Shown: positions 1-11,755 of the stretch, one piece after another
How the letters are laid out: every line of letters starts with the position of its first letter
How positions within the stretch are numbered: position 1 is the first letter of the stretch
Assembly (NCBI GenBank): GCA_028564705.1
Contig: JAPXFQ010000249.1
Coordinates: 1,736,001 to 1,800,000 of the forward strand
Origin: Apricaphanius iberus
Lineage: Eukaryota; Chordata; Actinopteri; Cyprinodontiformes; Aphaniidae
Length of the DNA stretch: 64,000 bases
Direction: 5' to 3'
The notes under the pieces: generated by a model
What the model saw: the letters and a program-made list of their open reading frames with translations, nothing else
Database searches by the model: none
What the model was told of the DNA's origin: nothing
Translations under genes and position numbers: made by a program

Positions 1-1206
1 TGTCTTCGAGGTATATTAACAATCGATAGATGGTATACTTCTGTCATTGTGTTGTCTTTTTATTTTATTTTGCACAGTTGCATAACCTATAAATGAAACT
101 TAACCCTAGGCTTTCTTGCTTTCTGTGGGCAGGATATTACGTAATCCTGGGTTAAATCTGCTTTTTCTTGCAACACCCTTTCCATGTATATGTACTTATT
201 AGACATCATTGGGAAGCTAATATTCTTGTGATTCCAATGAGTTATGCCACCAAGGATACCAAACTTTAGACCCAGCAGACCCTCAAAAAGAAAAATAATA
301 TGAAACTCACCATTTGTAGCCTCTAATCATAGGCAGAACCAAGACATCTCGAACAAAACAACCTAATTCAAGTCCTCCATTAAAATAGTCAGTCCTTGAC
401 AACCACAATCCAACAGAACCTGCTGCTGAAAACCGTTTTCCTTAGATGTAGTAGTTTCTAGCATGCTCATTATTAGTCTACAAATAAAGCACTCTACTTC
501 TTCTTCTGATTTTATGGTGGTTGGCATACAACTTGAGATGCACTACTGCCACCTTCTGGATTAAAATGAGCAGTAGAATAGTTGTATTACCTATATTGCA
601 AATACCTGTGAATACTTGTGACTCTTTAAAAATCTAAATATAATCTTGAAAATTACATCACCCATTCTTAATTCTGAATCTGTGAAATTATAGTTCAAAT
701 GACGACTATTCTTTTTAGCTAAATTAGAACAAACTGTACAACATTGAGGTGTAAGTTCAGAAATTCCTTTTGGAAAATGTTCTAAGTTGAGTAGCTTTTA
801 TTTCATCAGGTATTGAAACAAGGCTTATTAAAAATAAAATGTTTATGATTTACATTGAATATTAAATTGCAACTGTGTTTTATTTTCATGACTCAAAATG
901 ACATAACATTAGAAGTTAAAAGACTTGAGACTTGACTTAGACTTGAGGATAATGACTTGGTCCCATCTCTGAGTAAATACGACAAACACAGTACCCTTTA
1001 CAGAAGTGTTTCCCAACCGTGGTCCTCAAAAAGCACTGCCTTGCATGTTTAGGTGTTTCCCTGCTTTTACAAAAATTACGAAATTGGGAGGGCTAAAGCA
1101 GGGAAACAACTAAAACATACATGGCTGAAAACACTGCTTTACAGAAGTGTTTATAGGAATGTTATCTTTTAATATAATTGTGTGTTTGTTTTATCTACGC
1201 TCACAG
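1..1206 (+). other. tiam1: tiam1 last intron (3' part)
   Basis: This is non-coding sequence upstream of the last tiam1 coding exon. It is AT-rich and I see no exon in it. It ends in a T-rich stretch and the acceptor ctacgctcacag at 1195-1206. A small hAT-like element (1004-1136) sits about 70 bases before the acceptor. Confidence 0.7.
1004..1136. mobile_element. 133-bp hAT-type MITE
   Basis: The left end reads aagtgtttcccaacc and the right end ggctgaaaacactg, giving roughly inverted termini. Both sides carry the same 8-base direct repeat, ctttacag (996-1003 and 1137-1144). An 8-base target-site duplication is typical of hAT transposons. The element has no coding capacity. Confidence 0.7.
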
Positions 1207-1742
1207 CATCTGCCCCAACCAGGACACTAGGCAGGAGAAAGCTGGTGCGCAATCGTTTCACCATAGACACCGACATTGTTTTCGATGGGGACTCAGAACA
1301 GCAGGACCTTGCTTCACCACAGGAACCAGATTCAATTCCGCTGGAGCAGAAGAATGAGCAGCAGTCTGAGCTGGCAGGAGACACAGACCGCTGGGTGGAG
1401 GAGCAGTTCGACCTCGAAGAATATGAAGATCAGGAAGAAATGAAGGAGACAGACATCCTAAGTGATGATGATGAAGAGTTTTGCCAAACACCCAGAGCTC
1501 TATCTGAAGAGGTTGATCTGGAGAGCCCCCTGATTGCTTTATCCCTTGAGGGTGCAGAAACAGACGTGAATAAGAGCCGGCAGTCCCCAAGTGTGAGCGA
1601 GACACCAGATGAAGAGAAGATATCCGACACAGAGAGTAGGAGCTCCATGACTGACGACTCTGGGGATAAGAATCAAGCAGGGAAGGGTGAGGTTTGGGTT
1701 CGAAGGGAGCTATCGGGTTCATCCCCAGACTGTGCCACCTAA
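1207..1742 (+). CDS. tiam1: TIAM1 last coding exon (C-terminal tail)
   Basis: This is the last coding exon of a TIAM-family guanine nucleotide exchange factor, which activates Rac at membranes and cell junctions. It encodes about 178 residues after the acceptor at 1206, entering with the last two bases of a split codon and ending at TAA 1740-1742. The family C-terminal signature is visible: TDRWVEEQFDLEEYEDQEEM, then KETDILSDDDEEF, and near the end EVWVRRE, matching the acidic tail of vertebrate TIAM1. The stretch NRFTIDTDIV lies near the exon start. The catalytic DH-PH module and the PDZ and N-terminal PH domains must lie upstream of the window. The neighbours (claudin-8/17 cluster, then grik1, same strand) favour TIAM1 over TIAM2. 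Which teleost co-ortholog it is cannot be told from here. Confidence 0.88.
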
Positions 1743-2830
1743 GACCTGAAAGGCATGGGAATCTTTTTATATTTGCCACACAACCATCACTCATCACAAA
1801 CCGTGCATGAGTATTGATGTATATCACAAAGCTAGTAAAAGAAACAGTACACCCTCCTTAAACTTACTTATGCTGAACGCTTTTTCTGTACAGGTAAGAT
1901 CATTTGTGGAGCAATAAATAACCCAGAATGAGGGAGCTGTATCCCAAATCAGATGCTGTTTCATAACTGTCAAGTGTTTGCTTAGAGAGGTGGAAAGAAA
2001 TGGTACAATCATGGGATGTAATCACTTGCTTTGATTGGCATGGTTTGCACATTTGGGCAGCATTCTGTAGTCCTGCCTGCTGTTGCCAAATTTGGGTATT
2101 GTGAGAACATTGATATTTGTTTCGTCTGTGTGACTCAGAGATATTATCATAGCTAAGGGCTGTATATTATTTGTCCTTAAAGACATAGAATAATCAATTG
2201 AGGATGACTGTCTTGCATAGATTACTGTACATTTCACACAAATATATACACTGATGTGTTATGATTTTGATCTTTTTGGTTTAGCTCTCTTGTTACATTT
2301 AATAACAGAATGATGTAAAAGCCGCAACTTCACAGAAGCAATGGGGATTTTTATTTTTTATTTTTTTTTTTTATTTAACGTTATCCTGTTTTTACTTGAA
2401 TTTGTATTTGCTGTCATTTTTTTTACTACTGTAAAACCATGTTGTCTTTTATCGATTGGTACTGCCTAAAGTACTGCAGTTCATACACACTGACACTTCA
2501 CATGCAGACTTTATTGTAGATACTTTACACCTAAGCTTTTTCAGAAGGTTTTCTGTGTCTATTCATCTTTTTTAAGTTATGGGTTTAGTAATGGAATTAC
2601 GGTTTTATTTATTCATGTGTAAAATCATTTGTTATTGGCAAGCGTCAGAATTTTATTTTATTTTTTTTCATAAAGAAAGTCCAAAGTTGCTCATGCAATC
2701 AAGGTGAAAAACTGGCAGGATGTCTGACCAATGAAAAAAGTCATCATTAACAAAAAAAAAGCTAATTATACTTCTAGGACTGCATTTTTATTATATGTAT
2801 ATATGAAATGTAATGATATCATAATAAATA
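1743..2830 (+). other. tiam1: tiam1 3' UTR
   Basis: This AT-rich, non-coding stretch follows the tiam1 stop. AATAAA polyadenylation signals occur at 1913-1918 and 2823-2828, so short and long 3' UTR forms are possible. The exact end is inferred. Confidence 0.5.
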
Positions 2831-2839
2831 CAATTGTTT

Positions 2840-4128
2840 CCTACTCCTAATTCAAATTGGGTATGTTGTAATTCACTTGCGTTCTTTTTTTAAACAGCCT
2901 ATGATGTTCTCAGAGCTGAAAATTGTTTTTGGGAGATGTGTACAAGTGCACAGTAGAAGGGAAAAACTGGAACATGAAAAAGTTAATTGTAGTGTTGACT
3001 AGCTGTGACTGACTGAAAATTAGTATATTTTTATCAATATTATTACTGCTATTTCAGAAAATACATAAATGCACTCTAAAAAGTAAAACTAATATTTACT
3101 TAAATTTTTTAGTGCAACACTTAAAAATAATGAGTAACTAAAAAACAGTTAAATATCTTTAATTTACCTTATCAATCGAGTAATTAAAAGTGAAATGGAA
3201 TAAGTTGTCATGAAAAACTAATGCTGGTACTGTAACATATAAAACAGTACAATTGAAAATGTTAGTTAAAACAACAGTAAGCTAAAGATGAAACCACATA
3301 AACAAATTAAGTATAATCCTGAAATGCTAGGCACATGTAATTTAGAGCAAGATTTGAATTTGTTTTTAAACAATAGCTCAATTTACTTAATATTTTAATC
3401 TGCACATAAGTACAAATTGGATTTATAATTAAGGATTCGTTTTACCGATTTTAATGCTAACTTTAATATTTGTATTCAGGAGCAAGAAAAGCTTAATAAT
3501 CTGATGTCACCCAGGAAACGAGTCACTGGAGAAAAAAAAGTCTCCCTCCTCTCCTCACATTCACCACACAACCATTAGGGGGCATTATGTTTTGCAGCTC
3601 CTACATGAACAGTCAGACATGGGACAACCGTATGACATGGCAGACATCTCACTCCTATGCACTGCCGTCTTTAAGATGGTGTGCTGACAATAACCACCAA
3701 ACACCGACAAAAACATAACTCAAAGGATAACCAAAGAATAGGACTACATTTGGAACACAAACTATAACATAAAACAGAGAACTTCTATAATTAACACAAA
3801 CTCATTACACCTCCAACTGTTGGTGTCTTTTCAATTATTTTCCTGTTACATGTCCATTAATGGATTTATGGAAAACATCAACCAATATTGCATATGCATT
3901 ATTATATTGGATAATAATGTAAATTAGAAGTACAACGCAATTTTTGTTTTTATGCCTGTTTTGAATTTTACTAGAATACAAATCCCACCCCACCAAATAC
4001 AGATACAAATAGCGGCTCTTTTGCACACCCCTATGCCCCTATTGTGTAAAAAATCTCCCATGAGGCGTGCTCTTCACACGCAGTAAAAGGCAAAGGCCAT
4101 CAGTCTTACCAGATAAATTCTAAAGAGA
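2840..4128. other. Intergenic, nothing recognised
   Basis: This AT-rich stretch has only short chance ORFs. I see no gene, RNA or clear repeat boundary. Confidence 0.5.
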
Positions 4129-4700
4129 ACTCCCACGCTCTTAATACTTCCGGGTTCTGAACTGGTTGCAGTTTCACTCTGGTTCCATATGAGGGCACTC
4201 TCGACGAGTGCATAATGAACGACGTTCTATGGAGCAATACCCCTCAAAATCCACTTTTCTCAGGATGTAATTTTTTGACTGGTAATTTTATTTTTTTCCG
4301 AAAGGAGATGCAAAGAAATTACACATTGCTAGGTGTTAGAACTTATTTGCCTTAAGAAGTAATTTAAAGTGTCAATGACGTCACACACATCATACGACCA
4401 GAGATACGGCTTTATGGCAATCGTTATTTCCCATTTAAACGTCACAATACATACATAATCATAGGCAGATAACAGTGCTAGCAACCCGAAAAAAAGTTGT
4501 TAGGTTGAAAAAAAAAATTGGGCGAAAAAGTCTGCCTTAACATTCTGGTGCCTCTTCAAATGCCACGAGGCCGTCAAGCGGTACCTCTGCTTGTAATCAG
4601 TCCTTCACTGACCAATACTGGTCATTAGCAAAATCCTAGCGAGTTATTGGCAACAAAAACTCAACCTGTAATAAAAAGGAAAGGACATACATACTCGTTC
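4129..4700 (+). repeat. Inverted-repeat element, copy 1 (truncated)
   Basis: This stretch is highly similar along its length to 15726-16330, in the same orientation. Shared landmarks are agagaactcccacg, aatccacttttctcagga, ccgaaaggagatgcaaagaa, acgaccagagatacggcttt and aatcagtccttcactgacca. Its left arm (about 4166-4235) matches the terminal arm of copy 2. The right arm is absent: similarity stops near 4700, where different sequence begins. Confidence 0.75.
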
Positions 4701-4703
4701 ATA

Positions 4704-5200
4704 GGGCTGGATGATAATTCGATAGCAGTATACATCGAACGATAGACGTGTGGTGCGATAGAAATAAAAGGGATCGATAAAAAAGTTTGATAAAAAAAAA
4801 GTGTCCCCTCATCTTGTAATTATAGCCTATCAGGTTTCTTAATACAATAAAAAATATTCCAAACGAATCATTAAAGCTGCCCATGCAACTCTTTCAGCCA
4901 CCCTCCCTCCTTTCAAATCACAAAAAGGATTAAATGATTTGAGCTGAAACAGAATTTTCTGATAGTCCCTAAACGAACTTCGAAACTAATGCTCTCTCCC
5001 CGCGTACACTCTGACAATGGGAGCGCCGCTGCCCCCTACTGTAGTGAATGTGTAATTACACTTTATTCTAGAAAAAAAAAAGAAGAAAAAAAAAAAAGAA
5101 AGAAGCAATTTACTCGGCGTCACACGCGCCCCCCCTGGCATTGCGCTGCGCCCCCCCAGGGGGGCGCATCCCACTATTTGAGAAGGACTGCTTTACAGCC
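4704..5200. repeat. Composite repeat-derived sequence, hAT-like right end
   Basis: It starts with tagggctggatgata, a hAT-type terminus. It contains a purine run (about 5071-5105) and C-rich tracts flanking 5130-5165. It ends in tttgagaaggactg followed by ctttacag, resembling the reverse complement of common fish hAT ends. Boundaries and class are uncertain, and there is no believable ORF. Confidence 0.3.
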
Positions 5201-5215
5201 TCCAATCGTTAACCC

Positions 5216-6913
5216 ATTTCGTGGCGTGGACCTAGCTAGTGAAGTACGTTTATTAGGAAAAAATTATATTGATTTTTAAATCATATATAGTTGTAGTTCA
5301 AAATACTGCTATGTATGAATACAGTCTCTCAGTTATTTTGCGTACATTTCTAACAGATATTTTGAGTATGTCTAAAAAACATATTCTGTGATTCAAATAC
5401 ACAATTTATTCCTTAAAATAAACTTGAAAAAAAGAGATCAGTTCAACACTAAACTGGTGTATTTTATTTCAGTATATCCAACTCAAGGAACCACTTTGGT
5501 GATATTCAGAGATTTAATAAAGGTCATCCAACTTATATTTTTAATAATATTTACTAAGCCTCTAAATAATTTTTAGAATGTATGCAGTCAATTCATACAC
5601 TTTAAATATGATCATTTTACAAGTGAAGTCAGCAGAAAGAAAATGCTTTGTTAATTGCATAATTAACACCATAATTGAGGATGAGAAAAGTAAAATGAAT
5701 GAAGCATTCTTACTTCCTGAACTTTCTCATTTAATTCACATAGAAGCTTAAAACCTTTACGCAATTTATATGGACTTTATATTGTTAGACCAACACAGAA
5801 CTGTAAAAGAAGTCTTAGCCTAGCAAACTACCATTTAAAATGTGTGTTAGCCTTGTTGATACTTGGAAAACTTGTGAGAGATCACCCATGTTAAAACCCA
5901 TTCAGGGTCTTTCACTCATTATCTGCAGTCCTATTTGGATACAGCAGGGGGCGCATTGAGCCTGTTGTACATTTATTTTCTTTCTCCAAACTTCCAACAA
6001 ATAGTTACAACTGACTGCTGACTCAGTTAAATTAATTTCATGTTATTTTAATTCCAATCAAATAAGGATTACAATAAACATTTCCACATTAAAAGTTTAG
6101 CAGCAGCAGAACTTTAGACAGTCTAAACAGAACTAAACAGTCTGTCTTTGACATGTTTAACTTTATTCTCTTGGGTTTTTCATCGTGATCTTATCTGTTT
6201 ACATTCAAAGCAGATGACAGCACTATTGGCCAATGAACCTGTTAAGCAGGTTTTGCAGTTTCTGTTCCTGTCTAATGACCTCTCCTGCCACATTTCTTTC
6301 TCTGTTGTTCTTTTTTGTCTCCTACTTCTCAGAAACAGGATGATCAAAACAGGGTGTCACCTTTTTTTTTTTTTTTTTTTTTTGGCCAAACAAAGTTCGA
6401 AGGAAAGTGAGGCTAGTTTTCATCTCTGTGAAATCCTCCACTGTTTTGAAATGGTTTCTAACAAGCTTATCATTCTACAACTCTTGTTTAAAGATGCTAT
6501 GATGTCATGCTATAAAAAAAAAACCCAACGAAATAGTCGCAAGACAGAGTACTACAATACTCATAATATGAGCATTGTAGGTACAAATAGTGGTAGTCTA
6601 ACTTGTTCAGTTTGAGAAAAAAATTAGATCAACAACTCCTGAGAGTTGCTGAAGGGAAGTAGAACCATTCTTTTATTCAAAGTTGTTCACAAAGTCGCCT
6701 GCATGTGAGCTTACACTGAAAAACAGACCCGCTGTTCTGGTTATAGCTGGAACCTACGTTTATGTGAATGGCCTGTTCATTCTTCCCTTTGGTCATTTGT
6801 TTACCAAGGTAGCCTAAAAAAAGTTACCTCTAGGGGTATAAAACAAGCATTGAGATCCTGATGTTAAATTTACTGCAATTTTTCTCTGATGAATTCAGGC
6901 TCAAACATACGTA
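5216..6913. other. Intergenic, nothing recognised
   Basis: This is AT-rich sequence with a T23 run near 6361-6383 and only chance ORFs. The 155-codon + strand ORF from 6148 includes that T run and is composed of repetitive codons. I do not consider it a gene. Confidence 0.5.
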
Positions 6914-8363
6914 CAGTGGGGCAGAAAAAGTATTTGGCAGAAAAGGATTGTGCAAATTGTCCCACTTAAAAAAATAAGAGGGCTTTGTAATTTTTTATCA
7001 CTGGTACACTACAACTGTGAGATACAATGTAAAATAAATTCCAGGTAATCACATTTTATTATTGTAATAAAATCCATTTGTGTAATGGTGAAGAAAATAG
7101 GTACTTGGTCAGCAACAAAAGTTCACATCAATTCTGTGATATGAAACCTTGGTTGGTAATTACAGACGTCAAACGTTTCCTGAAGGTCTTCACCAGGTTT
7201 GCACAAATAGTAGCTGGTATTTTGGCCCGTTCTTCTATATAGATCTTTTCGCATCCTCCACAGATTCTCTATTGGATTGATTGGCTAGGCCATTCCAGAA
7301 CTTCAAAATGCTTTTATGTTGCCATCCCTTAATTGACCAGGCATTGTGTTTGAGATCATTGTCATGCTAGAAGATATAGACACGTTTCTTCTTCAACCAT
7401 CTCATTGATGGAAGGTTTTTGCTCAAAATCTCACCATACATCGAACCATTCATCATGTCCTTAATGCGGATCAGTCATCCAGTCCCCTTTGCAGAAAGCA
7501 GCCAAAAGCATAATGTTTCTACCCCTATGCTTCACAGTGGGTATGGTGTTTTTCGGATTCAACTCAGGATTCTTCTCCTCGGAGCATAGCAAAGGCATGG
7601 TCTCATCTGAATGGCTGACAGTTTCCTAATCCTCCTCTGGATGATCCAGTGGAGGATTTGGAGAGTGTTATGTGGACAGACCTGGATATGCTCTGGCTTA
7701 ACCTCCAGTGCTGCAGGTTTTTGATCCTTGACGACGTACTTATAGTTACCTTTATTACTGTGATGCCAGCTCTCTTCAGGTTATTGACCAGTTCCGCGGT
7801 GTGGTTCTCGGTTGTTTACTCACCATGCGCAAGTTCACATTTACCCCATTGGTGAGATCTTGCATTGAGCCCCAAGACGAAGGAGAATGTCAGTGATCTT
7901 GTTTTTAATCCACTTTCTATTAATTACTTCAACAATTGATATTTTTTCGTCAAACTGCTTGTCTGTTGTACACTGGCTCATCCAGTCTTGTGCTGGTGTA
8001 CAATCTTGTTCCTGGTGTCATTAGACAGCTCTCTGGTCTTGGCAATGGTGGACATTTGAGTCGGACTGCTTGGAGGTGTGGACAGATGTCTTTTATAAAA
8101 ATAGCAATTCAAAAGGTGACATTAATACAGGTGACGAGTGGAGGATAGAAGAGCTTCTGTAAGGGCCATAATTCTTCTTTGTCCGTAGGAACTAAATCTG
8201 CATCATTATACAAATAAATTCTTTCAAAAAATTATAGAACGTGAATTCCAGCATCTTTTTTACATGTTTTTCACTTTTACTATAATGACAAAGACCGCTC
8301 TCATCTTTTTAAGAGAGACAACTTGCAAAATTGGTGGCTGGATTATGCTTATTCGCCCAACTG
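6914..8363 (-). mobile_element. Tc1-like transposon, full length, degraded
   Basis: The left terminus begins cagtggggcagaaaaagta. The right terminus, read inward on the other strand, begins cagttgggcgaataagcat. The similarity continues inward through a tail resembling cttaaaaagatgaga, giving inverted repeats of about 70 bases. TA target duplications flank it (6912-6913 and 8364-8365). The transposase is antisense and decayed: its start region is near 8054 (reads like AKTRELSNDTRNK), and transposase-like segments continue to about 7150 with many stops. Its length of 1450 bases is normal for Tc1. Confidence 0.85.
7150..8056 (-). pseudogene. Tc1-like transposase pseudogene
   Basis: Antisense reading from about 8056 gives a Tc1-type transposase beginning (AKTRELSNDTRNK). 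Further down come relics of the catalytic half in several frames. Stops and frame breaks are frequent, so no functional protein is expected. It belongs to the element at 6914-8363. Confidence 0.7.
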
Positions 8364-9224
8364 TAAATATTTTAGCACTTCTCTTATCAGAGATCTTCAA
8401 AATGAGTTATATGGGCCATTTTCACTGACACAGACCTGACTTTTAAACACAGTCCATCTGGTTTTGATAGGGATGAAGTCTTGACCATTCTACAGTAATG
8501 TTACTTAATTTTTTTATGTTTTTTTAAAAACACCCAAGTAAGTTTTAACCATCTGTTGATTTTGGAGGAAATGGATGAATCTAGAGGTAATCTGCCATCA
8601 TCACGAATCCACCTATTTTGTGCAAGGTCCTCGACATGATGCCTTCATGCAAAGCACCATCATGCTTTGCACATGTTCTGAGATATAAAAGCCTCTAAGT
8701 GAGCCACCCTTTCTCGGGACAGGAGATGATCCTCACACATAGATACACTGTTTAGAACAAGGCCCAGTAGAGAGTTTAATTCCTGCAACTAGAAAAGGTC
8801 AACTTGCCACATGAGCTGCTGGTCATCTTCTACACTGCTATTATTCAGTATGTACTCAAGGTAGGATGGATCCACATACATCAAAACATGTTTCAAAATA
8901 GAAATACTAGAGTAACATTTGGATTTTGAAATGATCTTGACCTCAACCTTTTTGAGTATCTGTAGATTGTATACTAATGTTGGATCAGTGTCAGAAATTC
9001 AACCAACTGAAATGACTATTACCATTTATCATAACTAGAGCAGTCAAATATCCAGCAAAAATTATACTATAGGCTTGTTGTCGTCCAGGAGGATTGAATG
9101 CTAGAGGTAGATGCAATCTCCTGGCTTTCCTTAGGCGGAAAACCTTTCAACTGGTTGGAATAATGTATTGAATCTAATGCACTCATTAATAAGTAGGATT
9201 AATTGTAATGTCTCTATTACGGAC
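8364..9224. other. Intergenic, unresolved old repeat
   Basis: There is no gene here. The stretch 8600-8900 has higher sequence complexity and may be an old LINE fragment, since it leads toward a LINE-like tail at 9225, but I could not read a reliable reverse-transcriptase motif. Confidence 0.35.
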
Positions 9225-9305
9225 TTTAAATGACTTTACTTGTAAAGTCCCTTGGAATGACATGTTGTGAATTGGCTCCATATGAATAAAGTAAATTGTT
9301 GTGAA
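9225..9305 (+). repeat. LINE/SINE 3'-tail fragment
   Basis: The phrase taaagtcccttggaatgaca followed by a gaattgg...tgaataaagt stretch matches the tail common to many fish non-LTR elements. A related tail occurs at about 48615-48690. Confidence 0.5.
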
Positions 9306-9842
9306 ACAGCATGAGAACATTTACCCATTTAGTATTAGTTGGGGTATATTTATAAATCCAGGCCCATAAGCCTAATTTAACATTGTATGGATGTGTTCTA
9401 ATCTAAAAAAAATTAAATAAAATTACACTTGTGCACTTATTCTTGTTTTTATTTTATTTAATACTTTCATTTGGTGTTTTAACTTTAGTACTTTATTTGT
9501 ATAGGGAAAGATGTGTTGTTTTAGGGTTTCAAGAAATAACATGCACCTAAACATTTAAAAAGTAAGTGCAGTAAACAAAAATAGAATATCATAAACACAT
9601 CCTTAAAATGTCATGACAAATTTAATGACAAGCATTCAAATGATGAAAATATGCAAACGTTGAGCAGTAACCTCACGCTGTAATCCTAAAACTAACATTA
9701 AACGTTATTCCTCTCTTTCTGAAAGTTTTATTTTTGTAATCTGAGTTGCAGTAGTTTATTTAAAATGAGATATTCTTCACAAACTATGCAAAAGTATATG
9801 TCAGTTTTTAAATTGTAAACTAAAAAGTTATACCTGTATATA

Positions 9843-11446
9843 CAGGTGCTGGGCAGTAAATTAGAATATCATCAAAAAGTTGAATTATTTGAATAATTCC
9901 ATTCAAAACGTGAAACTTGTACATTATATTCATGCAATGCACACAGACCAATGTATTTCCAATGTTTATTTCTTTTAATTTTGATATTTATAAGTGACAA
10001 CTAATGAAAACTCCAAATTTGGTATCTCAAAAAATTAGAATATTTTAAAGGCCAATGAAAAAAAATGTTTTTTTTTTAAATGTTGGCCAACTGAAAAGAA
10101 TGAACATGAAAAGAATGTGCATGTATAGCACTCAATACTTAGTCGGGGCTCCTTTTGCCTCAATCACTGCAGTAATGCGGCGTGGCATGGACTCGATCAG
10201 TCTGTGGCACTGCTCAGGTGTTATGAGAGCCCAGGTTGCTCTGATAGTCGTCTTCAGCTCCTCTGCATTGTTGGGTCTAGCGTATTGCATCTTCCGCTTC
10301 ACAATACCCCATAGATTTTCTATGGGGTTAAGGTCAGGCGAGTTTGCTGGCCAATCAAGGACAGGGATACCATGGTCCTTGAACCAGGTACTGGTGGTTT
10401 TGGCACTGTGTGCAGGTGCCAAGTCCTGTTGAAAAGTGAAGTCTGCATCCCCATAAAGTTGGTCAGCAGCAGGAAGCATGAAGTGCTCTAAAACTTCCTG
10501 GTAGACGGCTGCATTGACCTTGGACCTCAGGAAACAGAGTGGGCCAACACCGGCAGATGACATGGCACCCCACACCATCACTGACGGTGGAAACTTTACA
10601 CTGGACCTCATGCAACGTGGATTCTGTGCTTCTCCGCTCTTCCTCCAGACTCTGGGTCCTTGATTTCCAAAGGAAATGCAAAAATTGCTTTCATCAGAAA
10701 ACATAACTTTGGACCACTCAGCAGCAGTCCAGTCCTTTTTGTCCTTGGCCCAGGCGAGACGCTTCTTACGCTGTTTCTTGTTCAAGAGTGGCTTGACACA
10801 CGGAATGCGACAGCTGAATCCCATGTCTTTCATGAGTCTCTTCGTGGTGGTTCTTGAAGCGCTGACTCCAGCTGCAGTCCACTCTTTGTGGATCTCCCCC
10901 ACATTTTTGAATGGGTTTGTCGTCACAATTCTCTGCAGGGTGCGGTTACCCTAGAGCTTGTACACTTTTTTCTACCACATTTTTTCCGTCCCTTCGCCTG
11001 TCTGTTAATGTGCTTGGACACAGAGCTCTGCGAACAGCCAGCTTCTTTAGCAATCACCTTTTGTGTCTTGCCCTCCTTGTACAAGGTGTCAATGGTCGTC
11101 TTTTGGACAGCTGTTGAGTCAGAAGTCTTCCCCATGATTGTGGAGCCTTCAGAACAAGACTGAGTGACCTTTTAAAGGCCTTTGCAGGTGTTTTGAGTTA
11201 ATCAGCTGATTAGAGTGGCACCAAGTGTCTTCTATATTGAGCCTTTTCCAAATATTCTAATTTTCTGAGATATTGGTGTTTTCCTTAGCTTTCAGTTGTA
11301 ATAATAAAAATGAAAATTACTAAACACTTGAAATATATCACTATGTGTGGAAGGAAAGTATACAGTATAGAAGTTTCACGTTTTGAACGGAATTACTGAA
11401 ATAATTCAACTTTTTGATGATATTCTAATTTACTGGCCAGCACCTG
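9843..11446 (-). mobile_element. Tc1-like transposon, complete and nearly intact
   Basis: The ends are CAGGTGCTGGGCAG on the left and the complementary CTGGCCAGCACCTG on the right, flanked by TA (9841-9842 and 11447-11448). The inverted repeats extend about 80 bases with few mismatches (ttagaatatcatcaaaaagt and its complement are identical). The element is 1604 bases long and carries one antisense transposase gene, broken once. It is the youngest-looking DNA transposon in the window. Confidence 0.93.
10132..11135 (-). pseudogene. Tc1-like DDE transposase, one frameshift
   Basis: The enzyme would cut and paste its element at TA sites. The N-terminal part (11135 down to about 10955) begins MGKTSDSTAVQKTTI and carries the paired helix-turn-helix region (KVIAKEAGCSQSSVSKHI). 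The remainder is open in another frame from 10926 to 10132 (264 codons). It shows the DDE catalytic motifs in order: MFSDESNF, FQQDLAPAHSAK and SPDLNPIENLWG. The two parts are separated by what looks like a single small indel near 10945-10955, where the N-terminal frame runs into a stop. The catalytic half has no internal stop. The copy is therefore probably inactive, but only recently so. Confidence 0.9.
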
Positions 11447-11448
11447 TA

Positions 11449-11755
11449 CAGTGACTACTGTACAACTAAGTGGCAAAAATGTTGTCTTTTAATTGTCTTT
11501 TAACACACGCACATTGATCGTATGTCATACATAACAAGAAATGTTGAGATTTTTTTTGAGGGAAGAAAAATCTTGCTTAGCCTCCCTTTACTAAAACCAC
11601 TGTTATTTTTTTTAAGACTAAGGTGATCCAAACCAGCAGGGTGACATTACATGCATTGTGATACTATCAGATTTACAGCGTAAAACAGAAAGTCTGGGTA
11701 GCGTATGCGTCAGAGAAGAAAAGAAGGGACAAGAACGTACCTCCTCAGCTAAATC
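11449..11755 (+). promoter_or_regulatory. Upstream region of first claudin
   Basis: This is the gap between the Tc1 element and the first claudin start. No clear TATA box is visible close to the gene, and the 5' UTR probably lies in its last 100 bases or so. The Tc1 insertion ends only about 310 bases before the ATG and could have displaced older upstream sequence. Confidence 0.35.

Noticed and set aside
1258..1827. 189-codon ORF on the - strand over the tiam1 exon.
   Set aside because: It is the complement of a well-supported TIAM1 exon and has no recognisable domain.
4989..5279. Apparent Lys-rich 96-codon ORF.
   Set aside because: The Lys run is an A/G-rich tract in repeat-derived sequence flanked by a hAT-like end.
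6148..6615. 155-codon + strand ORF.
   Set aside because: It includes a T23 run giving a poly-Phe stretch and no family resemblance; probably chance in AT-rich DNA.
10055..11163. Several + strand ORFs of 65-125 codons.
   Set aside because: They are the opposite strand of the Tc1 transposase, which itself shows clear catalytic motifs.
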